From the NCBI GenBank assembly GCA_964512225.1, contig CAZEKB010000002.1, positions 1-64,000 of the forward strand: DNA of 64,000 bases, in the 5' to 3' direction. This stretch comes from CAZEKB01 sp964512225 (GTDB lineage Bacteria > Myxococcota_A > UBA796 > UBA9615). Under the pieces are notes generated by a model. It was given only the letters and a program-made list of their open reading frames with translations. It ran no database searches and was not told where the DNA came from. Positions within the stretch are counted from its first letter, which is position 1. Every line of letters starts with the position of its first letter. This document shows, piece after piece, positions 1 through 8,443 of the stretch. Both the position numbers and the translations under genes were made by a program.

Positions 1-480
1 GACGACGACGACGCGGGGGGCCTGCCGCCCTGCGGCGCGCTGGTGGTGAACGCCGAGGAGCGGGAGCCCAACGACCAGCCGGGCTCCGCGACGTGGGTGG
101 GGCCGACGACCGGCGGCGTCGAGATCACCGGCGAGGTGTCGGACGTCGTGGGCGGGCCCTTCGCCTGCGGGAACAACGGTCAGCAGTACACGGGCGACCG
201 CGACCGGCTGGTGGTGCAGATGGCGTGCACGGGTCGCCTCGAGGCGACGCTCGACTTCGCCCGGGGCTCGGACCTCGACTTCACGATCAGCGTCCCGGAG
301 TACAACCAGCTCCAGGTGGAGGCCAAGGACCGGTACACGTCCCCCGAGGAGACGGCGGTCGTCGACTTCCCCGACGCGGTGGACGGGGACGGCAACGGCT
401 CGATCGAGCTGATCGTCCTCGTGGCGTGCTGGGAGGGCGAGCCGACCCCCTGGTCGCTGACGCTGACCCCCGTCCAGTAG
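1..480 (+). CDS. C-terminal part of a secreted/lipoprotein-type protein (5' end outside window)
   Basis: The frame is open from base 1, so only the last 159 residues are present. It begins with four Asp codons, the same Asp-rich linker that follows the lipid-anchor cysteine of other lipoproteins in this window, so the missing part is probably a signal peptide and lipobox. The rest (EPNDQPGSA, then beta-strand-rich sequence with paired cysteines) resembles bacterial pre-peptidase C-terminal (PPC) domains of exported proteins. It converges on the CotH gene with only three bases between the stops. Function is unknown; the PPC assignment rests on pattern only. Confidence 0.7.
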   Translation, partial: DDDDAGGLPPCGALVVNAEEREPNDQPGSATWVGPTTGGVEITGEVSDVVGGPFACGNNGQQYTGDRDRLVVQMACTGRLEATLDFARGSDLDFTISVPEYNQLQVEAKDRYTSPEETAVVDFPDAVDGDGNGSIELIVLVACWEGEPTPWSLTLTPVQ

Positions 481-483
481 AAG

Positions 484-2187
484 CTACTCGCCCGGGCAGT
501 CCCGCGGATCCGGATAGGCCGCGATGCACGCGGTGATCCAGGCGTGGCGGTCCTCCAGCCAGGCCCTCAGGATCGACATCTCGGTGGTCCAGGAGGGGCG
601 CTCCCACCGCACTTCGTTGCGGAGCGCGGCCTCCGAGATCTCCCACTCGTAGAGGTCGAGCCAGGAGTTCACGTTGTCGACCGACAGCTCGTTCTCCAGC
701 AGGTAGGAGAACTGGGCCCAGTACCGCTCGCGGAACTCCGGGAACGAGAACAGCCCCGCGTACCAGCCGTAGCTGAAGATCGGCGTGCAGTCGTTGGTCT
801 GGTTCTTCGCGTCCCACCAGGTGGGGAACCGCGCGCGCCAGTCGATCGAGGCGGCGGTGCGATCGAGGTCCCAGATCGGGCCCGCGTGGATCGGCCCCTC
901 CCGGTCCTTGAAGAAGTAGCCCGAGAGGCGGAAGGCGTCGGGGTTCTTCACGAACAGGTTCAGGATGTTGTGGTCGATGAACGAGTCGACGTCGACCAGC
1001 TGCTCGTAGTGCAGGCCGGAGACCGGGTCGATGCCGTCCGGCGCGGCGAGCGCGGCGGCCATCTGGTCGAGCGCGAACTCGAGGTAGTCGATCTGCTGGG
1101 GGGCGAGCCCGGACGTCTCGGGGTCCACGGGCACGATCGGGGTGGTGAAGTCGAACGTATCGGACGCCGAGCCCGCCCAGATCGCCGCGTCGCCGTTGCC
1201 GCGACGGTCCCGCTTGAACACGTAGCCGCCCGTGACCTCCGGAGGGTTCACGTCGCCCGCGAGCAGCTCGGTGATCGCCACGCGGTCGTTGCCGCGCTCG
1301 ATCTCCTCGATGAGCACGTACACGCCGATGTAGTCGTCGAGGCCGACGACCTCGCCCTCGGTCGCGAGGAACATCTCCAGGAACCGCGTGCGCGGGGCGT
1401 ACCGCCCGATCTCGCTGCTGAGGTTGTAGCCCAGCGGGTTGCGCACCAGCGCGTCGTCGAAGTGGAACGGCGCGTACAGGACCCAGTCGCCGTCCTCGGG
1501 CATCCCGAGCAGGCCGACCCGGCGGTCGAGCATCGAGTCGCCCGCCCACAGCTCCATGTCGTAGGCCTTCTTGTCGAGGTTCGACGAGCTCGAGCCGCGG
1601 ATGTGCATGCGGCCGCGCCCGGAGTCCGACGGGGTGGTGAGCAGGGTGGTGGGCTCCAGGCCGCCCTCGAGCACGTCGATGCCGAGCGGCACGTTGTCGC
1701 GGCCCACGGCGCCCGCGTTGGTCCAGGCGACGAGCAGGGGCAGGTTCGACTCGAACGAGACGGCGTCGGCGGCGACCGCGAAGTAGGAGCGAGCCTCGAC
1801 CTCGCCGAGCAGGCCGCTCCACTCGACCCGGGCGCGGAGGATCGTCGCCGACGACAGGGTGAGGTCCGGGGAGCCGGGCACGGGGACGCAGTCGCCGGTC
1901 GCGGACGACGTGCACAGCAGGATCGTGCCCTCCCCGGTGTCGGTCGTCAGGGAGACGTCGACGCTGCCCACGAAGCCGCCGCCGGGGGGGTCGAAGATCA
2001 ACTGGGGGAAGTCCTCGGGGGGATCCACCACGTCGTCGTCGTCCACGACCACGTCGTCGTCGTCCACCGCGTCGTCGTCGTCGACCTCCACGGGCGTCGG
2101 CTGCGGCGTGGGGTCCGGCAGGAGCATCCCGCTGCTCGGCTCGGCGCAGGCGACGAGGATGCAGGGCAGGAGGAGGAGCCTTCTCAC
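484..2187 (-). CDS. CotH kinase family lipoprotein
   Basis: Predicted 567-residue exported protein of the CotH family (Fam20C-like fold; some members are spore-coat or extracellular protein kinases). A GTG start at 2187 gives a short lipoprotein signal peptide (RRLLLLPCILVAC), followed by a linker with three DDDD tracts. The catalytic region shows CotH patterns: RGSSSSNLDKKAYDMEL, GDWVLYAPFHFDDALVRN, VYVLIEEIERG, and late IWDLDRT, which supplies a metal-binding Asp. An upstream in-frame ATG at 2217 would add 10 residues of no signal-peptide value and overlap the divergent ABC-F start. Upstream lies TAGGAT, 8 bases before the GTG, without a clear Shine-Dalgarno. Substrate is not predictable; surface protein phosphorylation is an inference. 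Confidence 0.85.
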   Translation of the reverse strand: MRRLLLLPCILVACAEPSSGMLLPDPTPQPTPVEVDDDDAVDDDDVVVDDDDVVDPPEDFPQLIFDPPGGGFVGSVDVSLTTDTGEGTILLCTSSATGDCVPVPGSPDLTLSSATILRARVEWSGLLGEVEARSYFAVAADAVSFESNLPLLVAWTNAGAVGRDNVPLGIDVLEGGLEPTTLLTTPSDSGRGRMHIRGSSSSNLDKKAYDMELWAGDSMLDRRVGLLGMPEDGDWVLYAPFHFDDALVRNPLGYNLSSEIGRYAPRTRFLEMFLATEGEVVGLDDYIGVYVLIEEIERGNDRVAITELLAGDVNPPEVTGGYVFKRDRRGNGDAAIWAGSASDTFDFTTPIVPVDPETSGLAPQQIDYLEFALDQMAAALAAPDGIDPVSGLHYEQLVDVDSFIDHNILNLFVKNPDAFRLSGYFFKDREGPIHAGPIWDLDRTAASIDWRARFPTWWDAKNQTNDCTPIFSYGWYAGLFSFPEFRERYWAQFSYLLENELSVDNVNSWLDLYEWEISEAALRNEVRWERPSWTTEMSILRAWLEDRHAWITACIAAYPDPRDCPGE

Positions 2188-2195
2188 GGCGGCCC

Positions 2196-2207
2196 ATCCT
2201 ATATGGT
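2196..2207. promoter_or_regulatory. Shared divergent promoter core (CotH / ABC-F)
   Basis: The 28-base gap between the divergent starts holds one AT-rich core. Read on the minus strand, TAGGAT (2201-2196) ends 8 bases before the GTG of the CotH gene. Read on the plus strand, TATGGT (2202-2207) ends 8 bases before the ATG of the ABC-F gene. Both fit the TANNNT form of a -10 element at leaderless spacing. No good -35 is seen. Confidence 0.5.
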
Positions 2208-2215
2208 CCCCGGCC

Positions 2216-3898
2216 ATGTCCGCGATTCGGATCAGCGAGCTGTCCATGGGGTACGGCGGCCGAGTGCTCTTCGAGGGTGCGTCCCAGCAGTTCGACGCGG
2301 GGCGCCGCTACGGGATCGTGGGCGCGAACGGGTCGGGCAAGTCGACGCTGCTGCGGGCGATGTCCGGCGAAGAGGAGCCGACGAGCGGCTCGATCGAGAA
2401 GCCGCTGGCGACCCGGGTGGGCGCGCTGAAGCAGGACCACTTCGAGTACGACGACGTGCCGATCCTCGACGTCGTGCTCATGGGGCTGCCCGAGCTGTGG
2501 TCGGCCCTGCAGGAGAAGGAGGAGCTGCTCCGGATCGCGGACGAGACCGGCGACCTCGACCTCGACCGCTACGGCGAGGTCGAAGACCGCATCGTCGCCT
2601 GGGACGGGTACGCGGCGGAGTCGCGCGCGGCCGAGATCCTCGAGGGTCTGGCGATCCCCGGCGAGGCGCACCGACGCCCGCTGTCGACGCTGTCCGGCGG
2701 GTTCAAGCTGCGGGTGCTGCTCGCCCAGCTCCTCGCGAGTCGCCCCGACGTGCTGCTCCTCGACGAGCCGACCAACCACCTCGACATCGTGTCGATCGCG
2801 TGGCTGGAGCAGTTCCTCCTCACGTACCCGGGCTGCGCGGTGATCGTGTCTCACGACCATCGGTTCCTGAACACGACCTGCACCCACATCGTCGACATCG
2901 ACTACGAGCGGGTGACGGTCTACAAGGGCGACTACGACCACTTCGAGCAGGCGAAGGTCGCGGACCGGGACCGCAAGGAGGCGGAGATCGCCAAGGTCGA
3001 GGCCAAGAGGGCCGAGCACGAGGCGTTCGTGCGCCGGTTCAAGGCGAAGGCCACCAAGGCCCGCCAGGCCCAGAGCCGCGTGAAGCAGATCGCGAAGATG
3101 ACGATCGAGACGCTGCCCCCGTCGTCGCGTCGCAGGCCGCTGTTCCGGCTCGCGGCCCGGCGCCAGACGGGCAAGCAGGTCGTCGAGGTGACCGGCCTGT
3201 CCAAGGCCTACGGCGACAACCAGGTGCTCGCCGACGTGTCGTTCACCGTGCAGCGAGGCGAGAAGGTCGCCGTGATCGGGCCCAACGGCATCGGGAAGTC
3301 GACGCTGCTGAAGATCCTGGTCGACGACCTGGCCGCCGACGCGGGCACGGTGGAGTGGGGCCACGAGGCCGCGCCCGGGTGGTTCCAGCAGGACCAGGGC
3401 GACATCCGCGCCCACGGCACCACGACGCTGCTGGACTGGCTGTGGAACTTCTGTCCGGACCAGCCGATGGGGTTCGTCCGCGGGAAGCTCGCCGAGGTGC
3501 ACTTCGGCAAGGACGACGTGGACAAGAGGATCCGCGCGCTCTCCGGCGGCGAGCTGACCCGCATGTCGTTCGCGCGGCTCGGGGTGCAGAAGCCGACGGT
3601 GCTGGTGCTCGACGAGCCGTCGAACCACCTGGACCTGGAGGGCATCCAGGCGCTCGCGGACGGCATCCGCGACTACCCCAACGCCGTGCTGTTCGTGAGC
3701 CACGACCGCTGGCTGGTGTCCAAGGTGGCAACGCGCATCCTCGCGATCTCCGCGGACGGGGTCGAAGACTTCGCGGGCGGGTACGACGAGTACCTCGCCC
3801 ACACCGCCGCGCGGGACCACCTCGACGCCGACGACGTGATCGAGGCCGAGCGCCGGGACAAGCGGCGGCGCAAGAAGCAGCGCAGGAAGCGCAGGTAG
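2216..3898 (+). CDS. ABC-F family ATP-binding protein (ribosome-associated type)
   Basis: Predicted 560-residue cytosolic ATPase with two ABC cassettes and no membrane domain, the ABC-F layout (Uup, EttA, YbiT, resistance factors), members of which act on translating ribosomes. Cassette 1 has Walker A GANGSGKST, signature LSGGFKLR and Walker B LLLDEPTNHLD; cassette 2 has GPNGIGKST, LSGGELTR and VLDEPSNHLD. The linker between them is Lys/Arg-rich and helical, as expected, and the C-terminus ends in a strongly basic tail (RRDKRRRKKQRRKRR) that could contact rRNA. The ATG start at 2216 places the first cassette at the usual distance. The exact subfamily cannot be fixed here. Confidence 0.93.
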   Translation: MSAIRISELSMGYGGRVLFEGASQQFDAGRRYGIVGANGSGKSTLLRAMSGEEEPTSGSIEKPLATRVGALKQDHFEYDDVPILDVVLMGLPELWSALQEKEELLRIADETGDLDLDRYGEVEDRIVAWDGYAAESRAAEILEGLAIPGEAHRRPLSTLSGGFKLRVLLAQLLASRPDVLLLDEPTNHLDIVSIAWLEQFLLTYPGCAVIVSHDHRFLNTTCTHIVDIDYERVTVYKGDYDHFEQAKVADRDRKEAEIAKVEAKRAEHEAFVRRFKAKATKARQAQSRVKQIAKMTIETLPPSSRRRPLFRLAARRQTGKQVVEVTGLSKAYGDNQVLADVSFTVQRGEKVAVIGPNGIGKSTLLKILVDDLAADAGTVEWGHEAAPGWFQQDQGDIRAHGTTTLLDWLWNFCPDQPMGFVRGKLAEVHFGKDDVDKRIRALSGGELTRMSFARLGVQKPTVLVLDEPSNHLDLEGIQALADGIRDYPNAVLFVSHDRWLVSKVATRILAISADGVEDFAGGYDEYLAHTAARDHLDADDVIEAERRDKRRRKKQRRKRR

Positions 3899-3929
3899 CC
3901 CTCAGCGCGACGATCGCCGGGCGCATGGT

Positions 3930-3962
3930 CCTGGGACCGCCCCCCGGCCGCGGGTTCCCGGG
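3930..3962. terminator. Possible bidirectional stem-loop between convergent genes
   Basis: CCTGGGACC (3930-3938) can pair with GGTTCCCGGG (3953-3962), giving a nine-pair stem with one G-U pair and one bulge around a C-rich loop. It sits in the 91-base gap between the convergent ABC-F and lipoprotein genes. There is no T-tract, so Rho-independent activity is uncertain. Confidence 0.3.
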
Positions 3963-3989
3963 CGACCGCTCGATGGGCGTCGTCCGCCG

Positions 3990-4505
3990 TCACGGGAAGT
4001 CGATGAAGACGTCGCGGCGGTCCTCGAGCGAGCGTCCGTCGGCGTCCTCGAGCGATACGACCAGCTCGAAGACCTCGAGCTCCAGCGCGTCCTGCACGGC
4101 GTCCCAGTCCGTGGACTGCCACCCCTCCGGGAGCTCGGCGTAGAGCCGGAACGGCAGCAGTCGGCCCGCCAGTTCGTAGCAGTCGGGGCCGTCGTCCAGG
4201 GGGACGAACCGGGCGACGTCGAGCGAATAGACGCCGCCCGGCCCCTCGAGCCGAAAGTCGACCCTCGGACGATCGCCGGTGCGCATCGCGTCGGCGTCCG
4301 AGAGCGAGCCGGGCTCGACCCCGCCGGCGCGCAGCCCCACCCACACGTGGCGACCTCCCTGGGAGCCGTTCTCGGCCGGGAGCACGTCGCCGTCCTCCAC
4401 GGCCGTGAAGCCGTCCTCGCCGACCCCGAGCTCGACCCACGGCTCGACGGGCGCGCACCCCGCCGACGCCACGAGCGCCGCCGCCGCGAGCAGGCGGAGG
4501 GTCAC
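3990..4505 (-). CDS. Lipoprotein of unknown function
   Basis: Predicted 171-residue lipoprotein. The GTG start at 4505 overlaps the stop of the upstream DUF2330 gene in a GTGA junction and directly gives a signal peptide with lipobox (LVASAGC). The mature part is acidic and beta-rich (DRPRVDFRLEGPGGVYSLDV, VFELVVSLEDADGRSLEDRR), suggesting a small immunoglobulin-like or sandwich domain. No known family recognised. Coupling implies it works with the DUF2330 protein in the envelope. Confidence 0.75.
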   Translation of the reverse strand: MTLRLLAAAALVASAGCAPVEPWVELGVGEDGFTAVEDGDVLPAENGSQGGRHVWVGLRAGGVEPGSLSDADAMRTGDRPRVDFRLEGPGGVYSLDVARFVPLDDGPDCYELAGRLLPFRLYAELPEGWQSTDWDAVQDALELEVFELVVSLEDADGRSLEDRRDVFIDFP

Positions 4506-5674
4506 GCGCGTCGCCGGGCGCCGACGAGGAGCAGGCCGAACGCGAGGGCGACCGGGATGGACCCCCGGGCCGGGGCCGACGGCTCCTCCCGCGAGGCCAC
4601 CGGCGAGCCGCCGATCACGCGGACGTTGGAGACGTCCGAGGCGTCCGGGGCGGGGCGCCACATCGGATCGAGCGTCATCTCGGAGGGGGATACGAACGTG
4701 CGCATGCGCGTCAGGTAGGTGCCCCGCGCGAGCAGGTCGGCCGACGCCTCCCCCGCGGGCAGCGAGTCGACGGCGCCCGCGAACTCGGTCTGGAACGCCC
4801 GGCCGCCCGCGAAGTCGATCGCCGCCCCGAGGCGCTCTTCGTAGTCGGTCCCGTCCTCGGTCCAGGATACGAGGCTGTAGTCGAAGTCGACGTCCTCGTA
4901 CCCCGACGGGAGGTAGCGCTCGTCGGCGAGCACGTACGCGATGACCTCCATGTCCTCCGCCGCCGCGATGGACGTGAGGTAGAGCGGCAGGGACGGGTCC
5001 TCCGCCCGGTAGGTGAACTGCAGCGCGTCGATCGGGCCCTCGGGCACGTCGGGCTGCAGCTTCAGGCCCAGGAACGCCGACCCGGTGGAGACGTAGTGCG
5101 CGATCGGCTCGAACGCGGTCCCGGGGATGGCGTAGCCGTTGTTCTGCAGCCAGCCCGTCAGCTGGGAGGCGTCCTCGGCCGTGATGATCTCGATCGCGTA
5201 GGGACCGACCACGGCCTCGCCCACGACGTCCACCAGGTCGAACTCGAACGAGCTCCCCCCCATCGACTCCCCGCCGTCCATCCAGAAGGGCAGCGGCGGC
5301 CCCGCGCACGCCTCCTGGGCGTAGGCGGCCGGGGCCCCGTCGGCGGACTCCGTGGCCGTCACGAACTGCAGGGCCGTGGCCTCCTCGAGCTCGTCGAACA
5401 GGCCCGGCGGCGCCGTGGAGACGTCCTCGGTGTCGATGACCTCGGGGATGGGGAGGACCCAGCCGAAGTCGCTCGCCGCGCCCTCGAACTGGATCTCCAC
5501 GACCGTGGTCACGGTGGAGCTGCCGTCTTCGTCCTCGTCGACGTGGAAGAGGATCCGCTCGCCCGACTGCAGGACGGGGTCGACGGCGTTGCAGAAGAAC
5601 CCGCCGCACGCGAGCGCCGCGGCGGGGGTGAGCAGGACGCCCGAGACGACGAGCGCGAACGGGATGCGGGACAT
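4502..5674 (-). CDS. DUF2330 domain-containing exported protein with C-terminal anchor
   Basis: Predicted 390 residues. A signal peptide ends at ALA before CGGFFCN, the typical N-terminal signature of DUF2330 proteins, then the family's beta-rich body (GERILFHVDED, DFGWVLPIPEV, FLGLKLQP). Near the end come one hydrophobic segment and arginines (IPVALAFGLLLVGARRRA), a MYXO-CTERM/PEP-CTERM-like tail but without the usual cysteine. A good Shine-Dalgarno (GGAGGA, about 6 bases away) precedes the ATG. Two more distant DUF2330-like proteins lie at 37.6-40.9 kb. The family has no established biochemical role; surface location is inferred from signal and tail. Confidence 0.85.
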   Translation of the reverse strand: MSRIPFALVVSGVLLTPAAALACGGFFCNAVDPVLQSGERILFHVDEDEDGSSTVTTVVEIQFEGAASDFGWVLPIPEVIDTEDVSTAPPGLFDELEEATALQFVTATESADGAPAAYAQEACAGPPLPFWMDGGESMGGSSFEFDLVDVVGEAVVGPYAIEIITAEDASQLTGWLQNNGYAIPGTAFEPIAHYVSTGSAFLGLKLQPDVPEGPIDALQFTYRAEDPSLPLYLTSIAAAEDMEVIAYVLADERYLPSGYEDVDFDYSLVSWTEDGTDYEERLGAAIDFAGGRAFQTEFAGAVDSLPAGEASADLLARGTYLTRMRTFVSPSEMTLDPMWRPAPDASDVSNVRVIGGSPVASREEPSAPARGSIPVALAFGLLLVGARRRA

Positions 5675-5738
5675 GACGATTCCTCCGGGGCGGCCGACGC
5701 GACCGCCGAGGCCTCGAAGCTACGCGCCGAGCCCCAGG

Positions 5739-5858
5739 GTGTATCCAAGTTCCCAGCTCGATCAACGATCGTCGTTTTCAGGCTGGATACGAATCCAACA
5801 CGGATACGCGTACATCACCGCACTTTGCTGTTGCGGCCGGAGACGAAGTGTATTCAAG
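5739..5858. promoter_or_regulatory. AT-richer divergent control region with repeated GTATCC-type motifs
   Basis: Within the 192-base gap between the DUF2330 gene (minus) and the TIGR02147 regulator (plus) are direct repeats GTGTATCCAAG (5739-5749) and GTGTATTCAAG (5848-5858), plus two inverted GGATACG copies (5785-5791 and 5802-5808) 17 bases apart. The arrangement looks like operator sites, possibly for the adjacent regulator itself. This is inference from repetition only. Confidence 0.4.
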
Positions 5859-5866
5859 TGCTGTCG

Positions 5867-6715
5867 ATGGCTCGCAAGAACTCCGGCCCGGACGTGTACC
5901 GATACCTCGACTACCGGCTGTACCTGCGGGACTGGTTCGACGCCAAGAAGGCCGCCAACCCCCGGTTCAGCCATCGCCTCTTCGCGCGGCTCGCGGGCCA
6001 GTCGTCGCCGAGCCTGCTGCTGCAGGTGATCGCGGGCAAGCGCAACCTCACTCCGGCGACGGTCGAGGCGTTCGTGGGCGCGCTCGGCCTCGCGACCGAG
6101 AGGGCCACCTTCTTCGCCCGCCTCGTCGCGCTCGACCAGGCGCGCTCCGAGGACGAGCGCAACGCGGCGTGGGCGCACATCTCGGCGTCGCGGCGGTTTC
6201 GGGCGGCCCGGGAGCTCGAAGGGGCGGGCTTCGAGTACCTCTCGCAGTGGTACTACCCCGCGATCCGAGAGCTCGCCTGGCGCCCCGACTTCGACCCGGA
6301 CCCCGGCTGGATCGCGAAGCGGCTCCGACCCCGAATCACGGAGTCGCAGGCCCGCAAGGCCGTCGAGCGGCTGCTCGCCATGGGGCTGCTCGCCGCCGAG
6401 GACGGGCGCACCCGGCCCGCGGACGGCAGCGTCGTCACCCCCCACGAGGTCTCTTCCCTCGCCGTGCGGAACTACCACCGGGGCATGCTGGGGCTCGCGC
6501 GCGACTCCATCGAGCGCTTCCCCGGCACGGAGCGACACTTGAGCGCCGTCACCGTCTGCATCCCCCGGTCGCTCGTCCCCCGCCTCAAGCAGGAGCTGGA
6601 CGCGTTCCAGGAGCGGCTGCTCGATCTCTGCGACGCGGAGGTCGACCGCGCCGAGCAGGTGCACCAGCTGCACCTCTGCCTCTTCCCGCTGAGCACCGCC
6701 GAGGAGCCCCCATGA
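5867..6715 (+). CDS. TIGR02147 family putative transcriptional regulator
   Basis: Predicted 282 residues, cytosolic. The N-terminus (YRYLDYRLYLRDWFDAKK, FSHRLFARLAG, SPSLLLQVIAGKRNLTP) matches TIGR02147 proteins, which carry an HTH/XRE-like segment followed by a DUF4423-type region; the C-terminal part (SRRFRAARELEG, WYYPAIRELAW, VNY-like RNYHRGMLGLARDSIE) also fits. These proteins are usually paired with a lipoprotein or membrane protein gene, as here: its TGA overlaps the ATG of the next gene. A GTG at 5858 is an alternative in-frame start adding three residues. The upstream region carries repeated motifs that may be its operator. Confidence 0.85.
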   Translation: MARKNSGPDVYRYLDYRLYLRDWFDAKKAANPRFSHRLFARLAGQSSPSLLLQVIAGKRNLTPATVEAFVGALGLATERATFFARLVALDQARSEDERNAAWAHISASRRFRAARELEGAGFEYLSQWYYPAIRELAWRPDFDPDPGWIAKRLRPRITESQARKAVERLLAMGLLAAEDGRTRPADGSVVTPHEVSSLAVRNYHRGMLGLARDSIERFPGTERHLSAVTVCIPRSLVPRLKQELDAFQERLLDLCDAEVDRAEQVHQLHLCLFPLSTAEEPP

Positions 6716-7482
6716 AGCGCGCCCTGCTCGCCCTCCTGCTGCTGTGCGGCTGCGTCGAAGAGCCCGTCGACGACGGCACGGCCGTGGGCAACCCTTCCCT
6801 TACGACGTTCGCGATCGCCGCGGGCGAAGGGTTCACGATCGAGGCCGCGTCGGCTCCGGTGGCGTCCGTTCGCTACACCGCCTGCGACGAGTCCACCGTC
6901 GCCGAGGACGTGGACCGCCCGATCGACCTGCTGGGGGGCACCCTCGAGCTCCGGGCGGGCACCTGGTGCGCCCTGCTCGTGGACTTCAGCGGCCCCGTCT
7001 CGGCGAGCGCCGCCTGGACCGACGGGGGCGACCCGGCGACGCTGGACCTGACCCTCGCGCCCGGCACCCTGGGGTTCGCCCCGGACGGGGGCGCGCTGCT
7101 CCTCGACGACGACGCCCTCCTCCTCGAGCTCGCCGCCCCGGGCTGGCTCGACGCGATCGCGCTGGGGCTCCAGCCCGGCGAGGACCGGGTGGTGGACGAA
7201 GACTCCGCCGAGCACGACGCCCTCGCGGGGGCGATCGAGGAGGACAGCACGCTCTTCGAAGACGTGGACGAGGACGGCGTCCTGGCGGCCGCGGACCGGG
7301 AGCGGCCCGTGGCGGCGATCGGGGAGCCGAGCTTCGAGCACCCCGACGCGGCGCCCGCCGGCTACAGCCAGGAGGCGTGCGGCTGCACCGCCGCGGGGGG
7401 CTTCTCGTCGCCCCTCGGGCTGGTCGCGCTGCTCGGGCTCCTCAGTCGACGTCGACGAGGGGGACGAGCGCCTCGGCGATGA
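6712..7482 (+). CDS. Lipoprotein with MYXO-CTERM-type sorting tail
   Basis: Predicted 256 residues. Signal peptide with lipobox LLLCGC, then acidic beta-rich sequence, then CGCTAAGG, a hydrophobic stretch and RRRRGG: the Cys-containing MYXO-CTERM pattern. It therefore seems to carry both an N-terminal lipid anchor and a C-terminal sorting tail. It overlaps the TIGR02147 gene by ATGA, so the two are translationally coupled; such regulator-lipoprotein pairs are common for this family. Its 3' end overlaps the opposite-strand GDSL gene by 41 bases. The central domain is unrecognised. Confidence 0.8.
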   Translation: MKRALLALLLLCGCVEEPVDDGTAVGNPSLTTFAIAAGEGFTIEAASAPVASVRYTACDESTVAEDVDRPIDLLGGTLELRAGTWCALLVDFSGPVSASAAWTDGGDPATLDLTLAPGTLGFAPDGGALLLDDDALLLELAAPGWLDAIALGLQPGEDRVVDEDSAEHDALAGAIEEDSTLFEDVDEDGVLAAADRERPVAAIGEPSFEHPDAAPAGYSQEACGCTAAGGFSSPLGLVALLGLLSRRRRGGRAPRR

Positions 7483-8443
7483 GGCGGTGACCCCGGGCCG
7501 CCGGGTGGGGGTCCGACGTCTCCGGCAGGATCGACAGGCTCGGCAGGTCGACGCCCACGGCCGCCTCGTAGACGGGCTGCATCGACACCCAGCGAGTCGC
7601 GAGCCGGGCCGCGTCGAGCAGCTCCGGGTGCGCGCGCAGGCCGGGCATCGCGTCGAGGTTCATCAGCGGCGGGTGCACGACGGCGACCACGTCGATCCCT
7701 TCGGCCGCCCGGGCCGCCGTGAACGTCGCGAACCGGTCCGTGCTCACCCGCTGGTAGTCGGCGTCGTCCGCCGCCCAGGGCGGGAGGTCCCGCAGCCCCA
7801 TCCCGAACACCCACGCCCCGCCGAGCTCGAAGGCCCGCCACGCGGCCGACCGGCCCCGCAGCCTCGTCGCGAGCGAGCGGTCCTGCATCCGGTAGGGCGC
7901 CGTGAGGTCGTCCACGAAGAGCCCCACGACGATCACGTCGGGCCGCAGGGGCGCCAGGTCCGTCTCGTAGCGGCGCAGGGACTGCACGAGGTTGAAGCCG
8001 CTCACGCCGCAGTTCACGACGTCGGCGGGGCGCCCCGGGCGGCTCAGGAGACCCTGGAGCCGCGCCTCGAACGTATCCGACTCGTCGACGCCCGCCCCGA
8101 ACGTGATCGAGTCGCCCAGCGCCACGACGCGCAGGTCGACCGCGTCCCGGGGCCCCGGCTCGGCCCCGCGGCAGCCGAGGGCGCTCACCCGCGTGGTCGT
8201 GCCTTGGAACACGCCGTCGGCCCCCGCCCGCAGCGTCCACCCCACCTCCGGGTCCGGGTGGTGGGCGTGGAAGATCATCCCCGGGTCGACGGTGTTCGGC
8301 CGGGGGATTCGGCTCCAGGGGCCGAGGTCGAAGGTGCGCAGCCCGCACTCGGCGAGCCCGAGGCCCACCGCCAGCCCCAGCGCCACGGCGCCCGCCCGGA
8401 GGGCCCAGCGCCGGGTTCGGCCCCGGGGAGCCCGGTCCGTCAC
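7442..8443 (-). CDS. SGNH/GDSL-type hydrolase, membrane-anchored
   Basis: Predicted 333 residues. One N-terminal hydrophobic segment after basic residues (GRTRRWALRAGAVALGLAVG) acts as signal anchor. Family blocks are clear: GDSITFGAG with the nucleophile Ser (block I), NCGVSGFNLVQ (block II/III) and DPHPAARGH with the Asp-x-x-His pair (block V). SGNH enzymes are esterases or acetyl-transfer/removal enzymes; the substrate is unknown. The GTG start at 8443 overlaps the stop of the upstream amidohydrolase (GTGA), so the two form a translationally coupled pair acting outside the cytosol. Confidence 0.85.
   Translation of the reverse strand: MTDRAPRGRTRRWALRAGAVALGLAVGLGLAECGLRTFDLGPWSRIPRPNTVDPGMIFHAHHPDPEVGWTLRAGADGVFQGTTTRVSALGCRGAEPGPRDAVDLRVVALGDSITFGAGVDESDTFEARLQGLLSRPGRPADVVNCGVSGFNLVQSLRRYETDLAPLRPDVIVVGLFVDDLTAPYRMQDRSLATRLRGRSAAWRAFELGGAWVFGMGLRDLPPWAADDADYQRVSTDRFATFTAARAAEGIDVVAVVHPPLMNLDAMPGLRAHPELLDAARLATRWVSMQPVYEAAVGVDLPSLSILPETSDPHPAARGHRLIAEALVPLVDVD

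Noticed and set aside
2040..2095. GAC-type trinucleotide repeats as a mobile or CRISPR-like element
   Set aside because: They are in frame and encode the Asp linkers of exported proteins; they are simple codon repeats.
287..4143. Very long overlapping open frames on both strands (for example minus 287-3820, plus 544-4143)
   Set aside because: In GC-rich DNA stops are rare in all frames; these frames are Arg/Gly/Pro/Ala-rich, show no motifs and lie across the CotH and ABC-F genes.
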